Assembly: GCF_014701095.1 (NCBI RefSeq)
Contig: NZ_AP023439.1
Location: 2,468,001 to 2,532,000 of the forward strand
DNA from: Streptomyces tuirus
GTDB taxonomy: Bacteria > Actinomycetota > Actinomycetes > Streptomycetales > Streptomycetaceae
DNA: 64,000 nt
Direction of reading: 5' to 3'
Part shown: piece by piece, positions 1 to 8,078 of the stretch
Numbering within the stretch: the stretch's first letter is position 1
Layout: each line of letters begins with the position of its first letter
The notes under the pieces: model-generated
Seen by the model: the letters and a program-made list of their open reading frames with translations, nothing else
What the model was told of the DNA's origin: nothing
Database searches by the model: none
Translations under genes and position numbers: made by a program

Positions 1-2121
1 GTTGCCCTTCGGGGTAGTGACCGACGTCAGGTTGCCGTCGGTGTCATAGCCGTACTTCGTGGTCTTGCCACGCGGTGTGGTGACGGTTTCCAGTAGCCCC
101 GTGGTGGCGTTGTAGCCGTACGTCGTCGTCTTGCCGAGCGGGTCCTTGACGGTGCTGACCTGGTTGGCCGTGGTGTAGCCGAAGATGTAGTCGTTGTACT
201 CGCCGTCCGTGTAGGTGGCCACGTTGCCCTTGGCGTCGTACGTCCACTCCTCATCCGACGAGGCATTGGACCGGCTCTTCAGACGCCCCTGGGTGTCGTA
301 CTCCCACTTGGTCTCGCGGATCTCCGCATCGATCGTGCTCGTGCGGTTGAAGAATTTGTCATAGCGGTAGTAACTCTTGTTGTTCAGCGGGTCGATCTGC
401 GTGAACAGGACGTTCTTGTAGTAGACGTCCGTCCACACGCCGCCGTCCGGAGCTGTGACGTCGACCTGGTCGAAGACACCGTTCCTCGAGTAGGTGAACT
501 TCGTGTCGTGCCCCAAGGCGTCCGTCTGGGATGCGACCCGGCCCTGCGTGTCGTACGTGTTGAACGTGACTTGCTTGTTCCGGGCGTTCGTCACCTTGTT
601 GACCCGGCCAGAGGCGTCGTACCCGTAGGACTCCGTCTCGCCGTCCAGGGCTGTCACGCCGGTCAGCCGGTCGCCCGTGTAGCTGTAGTCGACCACCCGG
701 CCGTCGGACAGCGTCACCGTGTCCAGCCGGTCACCCGCATAAGCGAGTTTGGCTGCTCGGCCGACCGCGTCCGTGATGGTGGTGGGCTTGCCGCCCGTGT
801 ACGTCAGGGACAGGCCGCGGCCAGTGCGGTCCTTGACTGCGGTCAACTGGCCATTGGCATTGAAGGCGTACGTCGACTGCTCGGCGGTCGTCAGCGTGTA
901 GCCGCTGCCATCGGTTGCCAGCTTGGAGCGGGCCTGACCTGGGGCGGTGAAGGCTCCACCAGACTTCTTGATGTACGTGTGCCGGGTGCCGCCCTCCCCG
1001 ACCAACACCGCATCACCGTCGGCCTCGATCTTCAGCCGCGTTTCCCACGGCACCTGCCAGCCCTTGCCGAGCGCTCCGGTTTCGGTGTTGTCGGACGAGT
1101 AGACGCGTCCGAGCTGCAACGGAACGCCGGGAGCCGGGACCTCGGCGTCGGTGAACACCTCCGTGAAGGCGCCGGTAGCCGTATTCACGGGGTCGGCACG
1201 CATCACCGTCGTACCGGCGGCACCACTGGCGTCACCGCACACCGCGGCACATGCCGCGCCCTCGGGCAGGGACGGCACGATGTAGAACATGTTGTACGAG
1301 CCGCAGGACTCGGTGTCCGTGGGGTCGTCCGTCACGGTCGTGCAAGCCCAGATGGTGAAGCTGGGGACCTGCTGAGTGCACTCCGTGGTGGGCACGGTGA
1401 AAGACGCGTTCACCACCGGGAACACCTTGTCGGTGTTCAAGGTCGGCGCCTGGACCGTCTGCCCGAAGTCGACGAACTGAACGTCGTCGTTGCTCAGGCG
1501 ACAGCCGTAGTAGTCCACCTTCCAGCGCACCTTCACCGGGTGCACCTCGGTGTCCGCGCCTCCGGACTGCCAGATCGCCGCGGAGACCTGCAAGGGCTCG
1601 CCCGGCACAGCCGCACCGATGTGGTTGCCGAGTGCCATCAGCCAACCGCCTTGCTGCGCGGCGGCGTTACCGAACGGGTCGGCCGTCACCTGATACAGGG
1701 CACCGCTGGAGTACGAAGCCGCGTCGCTGCCGGCGGCGAACGAGGCCTGGTCGATGCTGCCGCCAGGACTGCGGCGGGTGGCCGGAACACGCGAGGACAT
1801 GAGTCCTGGCTTTCGCAGTTGCCGCTGATTCTGCTTCAGCAGCTTGATCTGCGCTGCCGTGGCCGGTTTGCTCTTCGTCGTCGGCAGGGCCCGCGCCCTG
1901 CTCGGCTTGGCCCGGTCCTTCGTCTGCGCCCGCCGCTCCTGCGGCGTGACGGGCTTGTGGTGCGCGGCGGGCTGCGGGCCCCGGTATCGGGCCTCGTTAC
2001 TGGCACCAACGCTGGCGGTGCTGTCGGTGGCCACCTTGATCAGCCAACCGCCACCCGCCACAACGGACAGCACCAGCAGCACAATCAGCGACCGCACCCG
2101 TGCAGACGAAAACGTCAGCAC
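1..2121 (-). CDS. Rhs/YD-repeat protein, partial (3' end outside window)
   Basis: The frame is open from a GTG at 2121 to the left edge, about 707 codons. A single hydrophobic segment (residues about 11-28, SLIVLLVLSVVAGGGWLI) is followed by a basic linker, a beta-rich region, a DUF6531-like stretch (from about residue 308, DPVNTATGAFTEVF) and YD repeats (GYDTDGNLTSVTTPKG, YDASGRVNKVTNARN). Rhs/YD proteins form a beta-cage around a C-terminal toxin, which here would lie beyond the window. A G-rich stretch directly abuts the GTG, so the start is uncertain; the GTG at codon 9 is an alternative. The protein is probably surface-exposed or secreted and involved in contact-dependent or wall-associated functions (inferred from the family). 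The gene is divergent from the small secreted-protein genes. Confidence 0.85.
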   Translation of the reverse strand, partial: MLTFSSARVRSLIVLLVLSVVAGGGWLIKVATDSTASVGASNEARYRGPQPAAHHKPVTPQERRAQTKDRAKPSRARALPTTKSKPATAAQIKLLKQNQRQLRKPGLMSSRVPATRRSPGGSIDQASFAAGSDAASYSSGALYQVTADPFGNAAAQQGGWLMALGNHIGAAVPGEPLQVSAAIWQSGGADTEVHPVKVRWKVDYYGCRLSNDDVQFVDFGQTVQAPTLNTDKVFPVVNASFTVPTTECTQQVPSFTIWACTTVTDDPTDTESCGSYNMFYIVPSLPEGAACAAVCGDASGAAGTTVMRADPVNTATGAFTEVFTDAEVPAPGVPLQLGRVYSSDNTETGALGKGWQVPWETRLKIEADGDAVLVGEGGTRHTYIKKSGGAFTAPGQARSKLATDGSGYTLTTAEQSTYAFNANGQLTAVKDRTGRGLSLTYTGGKPTTITDAVGRAAKLAYAGDRLDTVTLSDGRVVDYSYTGDRLTGVTALDGETESYGYDASGRVNKVTNARNKQVTFNTYDTQGRVASQTDALGHDTKFTYSRNGVFDQVDVTAPDGGVWTDVYYKNVLFTQIDPLNNKSYYRYDKFFNRTSTIDAEIRETKWEYDTQGRLKSRSNASSDEEWTYDAKGNVATYTDGEYNDYIFGYTTANQVSTVKDPLGKTTTYGYNATTGLLETVTTPRGKTTKYGYDTDGNLTSVTTPKGN

Positions 2122-2939
2122 TCCCCCACCCCTATCACGAAAACCACATAAGACGACACGCCTCACACACAAGTGCAAGATCATGTACGCCCCATGGTTC
2201 GACCGGCAAGAGGCAGCTGCCACTTTGGCTGATTGGCATGCACCGTACATAAGGCGCGGACTCCGGCAACTCCTGTACCGAGCCGAAGAGTTCGCAGGTG
2301 CATCCACGCCAGGCGGATCCCGCACATACAGTCCGTCCTGGCTCGATCCGGTCACTCGCGCGGACGGCACCTGTACCGGCAGGTGGGGAGGACCGGTCAA
2401 CCAGGTGGCACCTCGGAGAGCCTCGGCATCCACACCCCCAGGGGGCGAGTGCGATCCAGACGCTCTTCAGCCAGATCCGATTCGTGCCGCGCCTGCGCTC
2501 TTCGGCCCAGGCCCGACGCCAGTCACCCAGTCCAGGAGCGACGGTCGGAGTGGTGAGACCTGACGTCCCTTCCGCTACCCCACTGCAGCAAGGGGGCGCA
2601 TTTTCAGCCATTGGCATCGCGGCATCTTTACAGCGAAGCCCGCGCCATCGATGATCTTCCTTGCTGTTTCAGTGAACCTTACTTATGGGGTCCGGGCGCG
2701 CTGTTCAGCCAGTTCATGAGGCTTCGAGCCGCGCCAGGGCGCCGGTGACCTCGTCGACCCAGGGTCAGCGCCTTACCCCTTCCGATGATCATCGTTTGGA
2801 ATCCTGTTCGAGTGGACAGCAATCCATGCTTCATACCCAATTTGGTGAATTGGGTAATATCCGTGCGGGGCCCTCGCCGGTTTATCCGGTGCTGTGATCT
2901 CCAATCGTGCGCCCATATTCGAGCGAAAAAGAGAGAAGA
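2122..2939. other. Intergenic region between Rhs gene and secreted-peptide genes
   Basis: About 800 bp without a convincing gene. Short open frames exist on both strands but lack a ribosome binding site, recognisable domains and coding-like third-position bias. It should hold the divergent promoters for the Rhs gene and for the small secreted-protein operon. The only clear structure is an inverted repeat at 2834-2856. Confidence 0.6.
2834..2856. promoter_or_regulatory. Inverted repeat, candidate operator upstream of peptide operon
   Basis: Arms TACCCAATT and AATTGGGTA are exact reverse complements (9 bp) separated by 5 bp. The AT-rich palindrome lies about 85 bp upstream of the first secreted-peptide start in otherwise GC-rich DNA, a position expected for a repressor or activator site. 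No regulator gene is adjacent, so the binding protein is unknown. Confidence 0.4.
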
Positions 2940-3278
2940 ATGGTTAACCTCAGGCAAGGGACCGCCCTTACGCTGGCGCTAGCTGCATTGACTGTGTCCG
3001 CGCCGGCGTTTGCGATCAACGCTTCGACTGATGGCGCATATGCCTACACGTCTGGTTCCGACCACTACGCAAACGTCAAGGACACGGCGAAGGATGGTCA
3101 CCCGGTAAAGGCTCAGTATTCACGAAACTTCCCGCAGGATGACGTGTCCACTCTGTGGGAGAAGCGCGGGTACGGGCATACCGCGAAGAGCGGATACGGG
3201 GGGAAGATCTGGCAGATCCGCGCCTGCGAGTACATCGACAACTGGCCTGACGACTGTAGCGCCTGGGACAACGACTGA
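2940..3278 (+). CDS. Small secreted protein, copy 1 of a tandem paralogue pair
   Basis: 112 residues from ATG 2940, preceded by AGAGAGAAGA as ribosome binding site; longer in-frame starts would bury the signal peptide. Residues 1-25 form a Sec signal peptide ending SAPAFA, and the mature part is about 87 residues. It shares with the next gene the blocks DGHPVKAQYS, LWEKRG, IWQIRACEYI and the terminal WPDDCSAWDND. The mature chain has only two cysteines, both in the C-terminal block (ACEYI...DDC), so one disulphide is possible. I do not recognise the family. Position ahead of an ABC ATPase/FtsX permease pair suggests an exported bioactive peptide or a cell-surface protein, by analogy with lactococcin-972-type loci; sequence similarity to that family is not evident. 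Confidence 0.8.
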   Translation: MVNLRQGTALTLALAALTVSAPAFAINASTDGAYAYTSGSDHYANVKDTAKDGHPVKAQYSRNFPQDDVSTLWEKRGYGHTAKSGYGGKIWQIRACEYIDNWPDDCSAWDND

Positions 3279-3352
3279 CGCAACCCAGCTTTTATACACT
3301 TCGCAGGACTCAATTAATGCACTCTGAAAATCGAGTACAGGGAAGGTTTTCG

Positions 3353-3697
3353 TTGAAAATCAAGAAAGTGGCGGCCGGTCTGATCGCGGCGGCGGCGCTC
3401 ACCGCGTCCACGCCTGCATTTGCCGGTGAGATCGACGCAGCGACCGACGGGGCCCACGCCTTTACGTCAAGCCAACAACACTACGCAAACATCTCCGACA
3501 TCAAGGCCGATGGCCACCCCGTAAAGGCTCAGTACAGCTATCCGTTCTTCGCCGAAGACGTCTACAACTTGTGGGAGAAGCGAGGCAAGGGGTACTCGAA
3601 CAAGAGCGCGTACAAGACCAACCAAATATGGCGCATAAAGGCCTGCGAGTACATCAACCGTTGGCCGGATGATTGCAGCGCCTGGGACAACGACTGA
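3353..3697 (+). CDS. Small secreted protein, copy 2 of a tandem paralogue pair
   Basis: 114 residues from TTG 3353, chosen because GGAAGG (3341-3346) lies six bases upstream and because MKIKKVAAGLIAAAALTAST then starts a normal Sec signal peptide ending TPAFA. An in-frame start at 3317 would add 12 residues before the basic region. The mature sequence parallels copy 1: DGAHAFTS, HYAN, DGHPVKAQYS, LWEKRGKG, IWRIKACEYI, WPDDCSAWDND, again with two C-terminal cysteines. The two mature parts look about 60 percent identical, pointing to tandem duplication followed by divergence in the middle. Function is unknown; it is probably co-transcribed with copy 1 and partly with the downstream transporter through the hairpin at 3715-3755. 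Confidence 0.8.
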   Translation: MKIKKVAAGLIAAAALTASTPAFAGEIDAATDGAHAFTSSQQHYANISDIKADGHPVKAQYSYPFFAEDVYNLWEKRGKGYSNKSAYKTNQIWRIKACEYINRWPDDCSAWDND

Positions 3698-3714
3698 TGT
3701 AATGACTTTCCATG

Positions 3715-3755
3715 GAGTCGCGCGAAGTGTGCGTCAGCACCTCTTCGCGCGACTC
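3715..3755 (+). terminator. Long hairpin between peptide genes and ABC transporter (attenuator or terminator)
   Basis: GAGTCGCGCGAAG (3715-3727) and CTTCGCGCGACTC (3743-3755) pair perfectly over 13 bp. The loop can pair further (GTGC/GCAC around GTCA). A pyrimidine run TCTCTCTATC follows, without a strong U-tract. The hairpin starts 18 bp after the stop of the second peptide gene and would lower transcription into the transporter or stabilise the upstream mRNA, giving much more peptide than transporter. Confidence 0.65.
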
Positions 3756-3782
3756 TCTCTATCTAAATTGCAATGTCCGAAA

Positions 3783-4490
3783 GTGGAGAAGTTGAACGCG
3801 AAAGGCGAGGTACTGGAGATCTCTGATCTCGAGTACAAAGCAGGAGACCGACTGATACTTCAGGGCGTTGACTTGCGAGTCAACCCTGGAGAATCTGTCG
3901 CAATATCCGGACCCAGCGGCAGCGGTAAGTCAACCCTCCTCATGTGCATCATGGGATTGATCAGACCGGACAACGGGTCTGTGGCGCTGTGCGGCAAGAA
4001 GCTGGAGCGGCTGTCCGGCCGTAAAATGCTCCGGCACCGTCGCGAATCGGTGGGCATGGTGTTTCAGGCGGGCGAACTTCTACCGGAACTCACTCCCACG
4101 GAGAATGTTGCAATCGCAGGGATGCTCGCCGGCCTGCCGAGAGCGGAAGCATTCTCACGAGCAGCGGAGCTCTTGGACGAACTGAACGTCGGGGATACGA
4201 CTGTGGGGACGGAGTCGTTGTCGGGCGGCGAAAGGCAACGTGTTGCGGTGGCTCGCGCACTGATCAACCGCCCCGCCTTGCTGCTCGCGGATGAGCCGAC
4301 CGGTGCGCTGGACTCGACCAATCGGCAGATTGTCGCGGAGTTGCTTTACAGCCTGCCGGAACGTCGGCATTGCGGCCTCGTCATAGTGACGCATGACAAC
4401 TTTGTTGCCGCACGGGCGCAGCGACAACTGCTTCTTCAGGACGGAGCGCTCACGCCAAGCACGGTCCAGGCGACGGGAGTTCCCGCGTGA
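3783..4490 (+). CDS. ABC transporter ATP-binding protein (MacB/LolD-like)
   Basis: About 235 residues from GTG 3783 (TTG 3792 is also possible; neither has a well-placed ribosome binding site). All ABC ATPase motifs are present: Walker A GPSGSGKST (residues 43-51), Q-loop VFQAGELLPELT, signature LSGGERQR, Walker B LLLADEP and H-loop VTHD. The sequence type is that of ATPases that pair with FtsX-like permeases (MacB, LolD). Its stop overlaps the GTG start of the permease by four bases, so the two are translationally coupled. Location after two secreted-peptide genes suggests export, extraction from the membrane or self-protection rather than nutrient uptake (inference). Confidence 0.9.
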   Translation: MEKLNAKGEVLEISDLEYKAGDRLILQGVDLRVNPGESVAISGPSGSGKSTLLMCIMGLIRPDNGSVALCGKKLERLSGRKMLRHRRESVGMVFQAGELLPELTPTENVAIAGMLAGLPRAEAFSRAAELLDELNVGDTTVGTESLSGGERQRVAVARALINRPALLLADEPTGALDSTNRQIVAELLYSLPERRHCGLVIVTHDNFVAARAQRQLLLQDGALTPSTVQATGVPA

Positions 4491-6697
4491 AGCGCCGGGC
4501 CCTTGCCATTCAGCTGTTGAGCGCCGGGCGTACATCGGCGTTGTCCACCGAAAATGGGCGTATCCGATTCTGGGGAATCTTCCTGGCTGCCGGCCTGATG
4601 ATGCTCGCACTGAGCGGACTGGTCCTGGCGTACGCGACGTACGAGGGCCGGGATATCCGAGGCACCTCCCGCACCCCCCATATCATTCAACCGGGCTCGG
4701 GCGACAAAGCGGTGGCGCTGTGGGCATGGGGCAGTGACGATGTGGCAGGACGTCAGCACTCTGTCACGTACATCGAACCGCTCGTTCGCGATGCTCCGTT
4801 GCCGCCTGGCCTGAGCAAGTGGCCCGAGCCAGGTGAAGCCGTACTTTCACCCGCTCTCATCAGGGCAGGGGCGCAGGAGGGGGTCAAGACCCGGTACGGG
4901 AAGCTGGCGGGCACGATCGGAAAGGCGGGATTGCAGGCTCCAGAAGAGCGCTTTGCCTATGTGCGGCCTCGAGCGAAGTTGCTCGACCGGCAGGACATGC
5001 TCCCGCTTGCGGGATTCGGTGTGCCTGCAGGATCGGCCACCGGCGTGGGAGAGAGCATGTCGGTTCCGGACCTCTCGGTCCTCACGGCCGGAGTAGCCGG
5101 ATTCGTGCTGCTGCCGGCCGGTGCGCTGGTCGTGGTCAGCGCCCGCGTTGGTTCAGCGGCCCGCGAGCGCAGACTGGCCCTCTTCGAAGCGATGGGCGCG
5201 AGCCGACGTGCCAGAGCCATCTATACCCTAGGGGAAGCAGGAGTTCCAGCCACTCTTGGGGCCGTTGTCGCGGCTTCGCTGCTGCTCCCTGCATTGGTTC
5301 TCGACATCCCCTTTCCTTTGGTCGACTTCACCCTCAGCGCAGAAGACGTACAGCGTTGTGCAGCGTGGTTCGCAGGGGTCGGCATCGCCGCGGTTGTCGT
5401 CGTGCTGACGGTTGCGGTACTCCTCCATTTCAAAGGACGGAAGTCGACGAGGGCCGTCAGGCCAACAGCAGGATCTCAGCGCTTGCCTGCATGGTGGCCC
5501 TGGGTATTTCCATTCGCGTTCCTCTTCACCGTGCGCGGACCCGAGTTGGCCGGTGACGACCTTCGGCTTCCGGTCTATGCCCTGGGCGTGGCAGCTGTGC
5601 TGGCAACGCTGCCAGCCGTCATCGGCGCGCTCTGCGGTTGGCTCGGCGGTCGGCTTGCCAATGCGGGCGGGCGGTTGGGGTTCCCAGGTCTGCTGATTGC
5701 CGGACGGAGGATGTCCGCCAAACCCCGCGGAACGGTCCGCTTTGTGACCGCTTTGATCGTCATGATCGGGTTGGTTGCACAAGTACATCTGTGGACTGGG
5801 TTGTTGGGTCAGAACGCGACGCTCGCCAAGCACACCCAGGACCGGATCGGATCGACTCTGCTTTCCGTCGCTCCCTACGCTGACGCTGAACGGGTAAGAG
5901 ACTTCGCTGCAGGAATGCCGGCGGACACTGAGCTGCTCCTCGTGCGGCAGACACCACCAACTGATGAGTCACCTGGGAGGATCACTCTCAGCGGGACGTG
6001 TGATGCCCTTCGCGCGCTTGAGCTGCCCTGCGAGAGTTCTCAGTTCCACCCCTCCCGTAGCGGCCTCGACCCCAGAGTCCGGGAACTCGCGCGGTGGAGC
6101 CTGGCCGGGAGCGACGGCATCGTGACCATTGCCCGGGGGCCGGTGTATGGAGCCACGGCGCGAGCAGAAGAGTCCCTCTCGCTCGTCGCGGTCTCCAATC
6201 CTGGAGAGAGCCTCTCTCTCCCTCTCCTTCGGGAACTGGCGCGAACACACCTGGCCGCGGATGCCAGTGCCGATCCACTGGGTCACAGCTGGCTGCTCGG
6301 CTCCAATGACCTTGCCTCCTCGGCCGCGTGGGTGCGACTGCTGGGTCTGATCGGAGCCTGCCTGACCGTACTGGCCATCGGCATCAGCGCACTGGCCGAG
6401 CTCCTGCGTTTCAGCCGCGAGATGGCTCCCCTGTCCGTGCTGGCCGGGGATACCAGGATCAACGGTTCCGTCGTCGCCTGGTCCTTGCTGTTCCCCGCGC
6501 TACTGGCGGCCGCGTTGGGGAGCGTCATCTCAATGTGGCTCACCACGCCCATAACCGTCGAAGGCGGGGCTCCGGTTCCAGGGAGTACATATGTCCTTCT
6601 TGGTGTCGGAGCCGGAGTGTGTGCCGTCGCACTGTGTGCTTGGGGTTGGCGATCCACGAACGAGGCCGCGCTGCGCTGGCGGCCGACCTTGGACTGA
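4487..6697 (+). CDS. FtsX-like ABC transporter permease, 736 aa
   Basis: The GTG start overlaps the ATPase stop (GTGA). An N-terminal membrane helix (about residues 27-48, LAAGLMMLALSGLVLAYATY) is followed by an extracytoplasmic region, a three- to four-helix FtsX core (from about residue 200; the cytoplasmic loop SARERRLALFEAMGASRRAR is typical), two further helices, a second extracytoplasmic region and a C-terminal FtsX-like core. This double arrangement with about eight to ten helices in a single chain suits a MacB-superfamily mechanotransmission transporter that works as a monomeric pair of half-permeases. Partner of the preceding ATPase. The substrate is likely the two secreted proteins or a target-side attacker; this is inference from context. 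Confidence 0.88.
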   Translation: MKRRALAIQLLSAGRTSALSTENGRIRFWGIFLAAGLMMLALSGLVLAYATYEGRDIRGTSRTPHIIQPGSGDKAVALWAWGSDDVAGRQHSVTYIEPLVRDAPLPPGLSKWPEPGEAVLSPALIRAGAQEGVKTRYGKLAGTIGKAGLQAPEERFAYVRPRAKLLDRQDMLPLAGFGVPAGSATGVGESMSVPDLSVLTAGVAGFVLLPAGALVVVSARVGSAARERRLALFEAMGASRRARAIYTLGEAGVPATLGAVVAASLLLPALVLDIPFPLVDFTLSAEDVQRCAAWFAGVGIAAVVVVLTVAVLLHFKGRKSTRAVRPTAGSQRLPAWWPWVFPFAFLFTVRGPELAGDDLRLPVYALGVAAVLATLPAVIGALCGWLGGRLANAGGRLGFPGLLIAGRRMSAKPRGTVRFVTALIVMIGLVAQVHLWTGLLGQNATLAKHTQDRIGSTLLSVAPYADAERVRDFAAGMPADTELLLVRQTPPTDESPGRITLSGTCDALRALELPCESSQFHPSRSGLDPRVRELARWSLAGSDGIVTIARGPVYGATARAEESLSLVAVSNPGESLSLPLLRELARTHLAADASADPLGHSWLLGSNDLASSAAWVRLLGLIGACLTVLAIGISALAELLRFSREMAPLSVLAGDTRINGSVVAWSLLFPALLAAALGSVISMWLTTPITVEGGAPVPGSTYVLLGVGAGVCAVALCAWGWRSTNEAALRWRPTLD

Positions 6698-6700
6698 TCT

Positions 6701-6729
6701 TGACCTGTCGGGGATCTGTCCCGAGGTCA
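6701..6729. terminator. Stem-loop between convergent genes
   Basis: TGACCT (6701-6706) pairs with AGGTCA (6724-6729), and inside it CGGG (6709-6712) pairs with CCCG (6720-6723). It begins three bases after the permease stop and lies between two convergent genes. There is no U-tract, so the call is tentative. Confidence 0.4.
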
Positions 6730-6823
6730 CCTGGCCCAGCGGGAGCTGGGGAGAAGCCCACCAGATCTCGGGGCTCACGGAACCAGGCCGGCCGCCCCGG
6801 GCCGTGCTAGACCCTGCCGTTCC

Positions 6824-7978
6824 TCAGCGCTCGCCGCAGAACTCCGCCTCGATGATCGCGTCGGTGCTCCCCGACCAGTCGCCGTTGAAGTTGACGGCGA
6901 GGGAGTGGCGGCCGTTCGCGGTGGTCACCGCGTCCGAGTTCGAGCCGTAGATCCCGCCGTCGTGGCCCCAGACGTGGACGCCGCAGCTGAGCTTGCGGTC
7001 GACCAGGCCCAGGCCGTAGCGGCTGGTGTCCCGGCTGGACTCGACCGTGGTCTTCATCTCCTTCAGCTGCTCGGGCGGGAGCAGCCGGCCGCGCAGGAGC
7101 GCCGAGTAGAAGCGGGTCAGGTCGGCGGAGCTGGAGACCATCTGGCCGGAGCCGTAGGCCAGGCGGGGGTTCAGTTCCGTGACGTCGTACGTCGGGCCCG
7201 TCGTCTCCCTGGCCAGTTGGGAGTAGCCCCGGCTGCTGGGACGGGGCAGCGTCACGCGGGTGGTGGGGACGGACGTGGAGGTCAGGTGCAGGGGGGCGAT
7301 GATCCGGCGGTCGATCTCGGCGCCGTAGTCGTTGCCGGTGGCCTTCTCGATCACCCGGGCGGCCAGGAGGTAGTTGGTGTTGGAGTAGGCGAACGACGCG
7401 CCGGGCTCGAAGTACGGCCGGTTCTTCATCGCGATGGCGAGCAGGTCCTCGGGGGCCGCCTCGTCGAAGCGGTGCTTCATGAAGCCGTCCGGGGTCATGT
7501 AGGTCTGCTGGAAGCCCGGGTCCTCCAGGTAGTCGAAGATGCCGCTGGTGTGGTTCAGGAGCTGCCGGATGGTGATGCGGCCGCCGTCGTTGCCGTTGCC
7601 CCGGACCGCGCCCGGCAGCCACGTCTCCACCGTGTCGTCGAGCGACAGCCGTCCCTCCGCCTCCAGTTGGAGGACGACCGTGGCGACGAACGTCTTGGTG
7701 ATGCTGGCGATGCGGTAGTGGTCCCGGGCCGAACGCGGCTTGCCCGTCTTCGGGTTGCCCACCCCGGCCGTGGCCGCCCAGGTGCCGTGGCCCCGCCGTA
7801 CCGTCACCGTCACGCCCGGGACGCCGTCGGCGACCGCCGCCCGGACGGCCCGCCCGGTCGCGTCGTGGCCACCGTGTGCGGCGGCCGGGCCCGCGGCCAC
7901 CGCCGGAGCCGTGAGGGCCGCCGCCAGTGCCACCGCCGTCGCCGCCGTCAGGGCCGCCGTACGCGCGCGTCTGTTCAT
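6824..7978 (-). CDS. Secreted serine DD-peptidase / class C beta-lactamase fold hydrolase (R61-like)
   Basis: 384 residues from ATG 7978; a longer frame upstream lacks a signal peptide at its start. A Sec signal peptide ending APAVAAG is followed by the penicillin-binding serine hydrolase fold: SITK (residues 92-95, nucleophile Ser92 and Lys95), YSN (198-200) and the HDG triad (339-341). The pattern LSCGVHVWGHDGG with terminal FCGE closely recalls the Streptomyces R61 DD-carboxypeptidase, in which the two cysteines form a disulphide; here C332 and the Cys near the C-terminus fit. It should act outside the membrane on D-Ala-D-Ala ends of peptidoglycan; beta-lactamase or esterase activity cannot be excluded. 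It is followed on the same strand, 100 bp upstream, by a separate phosphoesterase gene. Confidence 0.88.
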   Translation of the reverse strand: MNRRARTAALTAATAVALAAALTAPAVAAGPAAAHGGHDATGRAVRAAVADGVPGVTVTVRRGHGTWAATAGVGNPKTGKPRSARDHYRIASITKTFVATVVLQLEAEGRLSLDDTVETWLPGAVRGNGNDGGRITIRQLLNHTSGIFDYLEDPGFQQTYMTPDGFMKHRFDEAAPEDLLAIAMKNRPYFEPGASFAYSNTNYLLAARVIEKATGNDYGAEIDRRIIAPLHLTSTSVPTTRVTLPRPSSRGYSQLARETTGPTYDVTELNPRLAYGSGQMVSSSADLTRFYSALLRGRLLPPEQLKEMKTTVESSRDTSRYGLGLVDRKLSCGVHVWGHDGGIYGSNSDAVTTANGRHSLAVNFNGDWSGSTDAIIEAEFCGER

Positions 7979-8078
7979 GTCCCCGTTTCCCCCTGTCACG
8001 TCATATCGAGTTGTGTCGGGGGAGGGGACTCCGGCCGCCCTGCCGGGGGTTGACCGGCGCGGGGCGGTTGAGCGGGTT

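Noticed and set aside
508..2151. 547-residue plus-strand frame over the Rhs gene
   Set aside because: The opposite strand encodes clear YD repeats and a DUF6531-like block; this frame has no domain.
2135..2617. 160-residue minus-strand frame in the first intergenic region
   Set aside because: No ribosome binding site, no domain, odd composition and many Cys/Trp; not supported.
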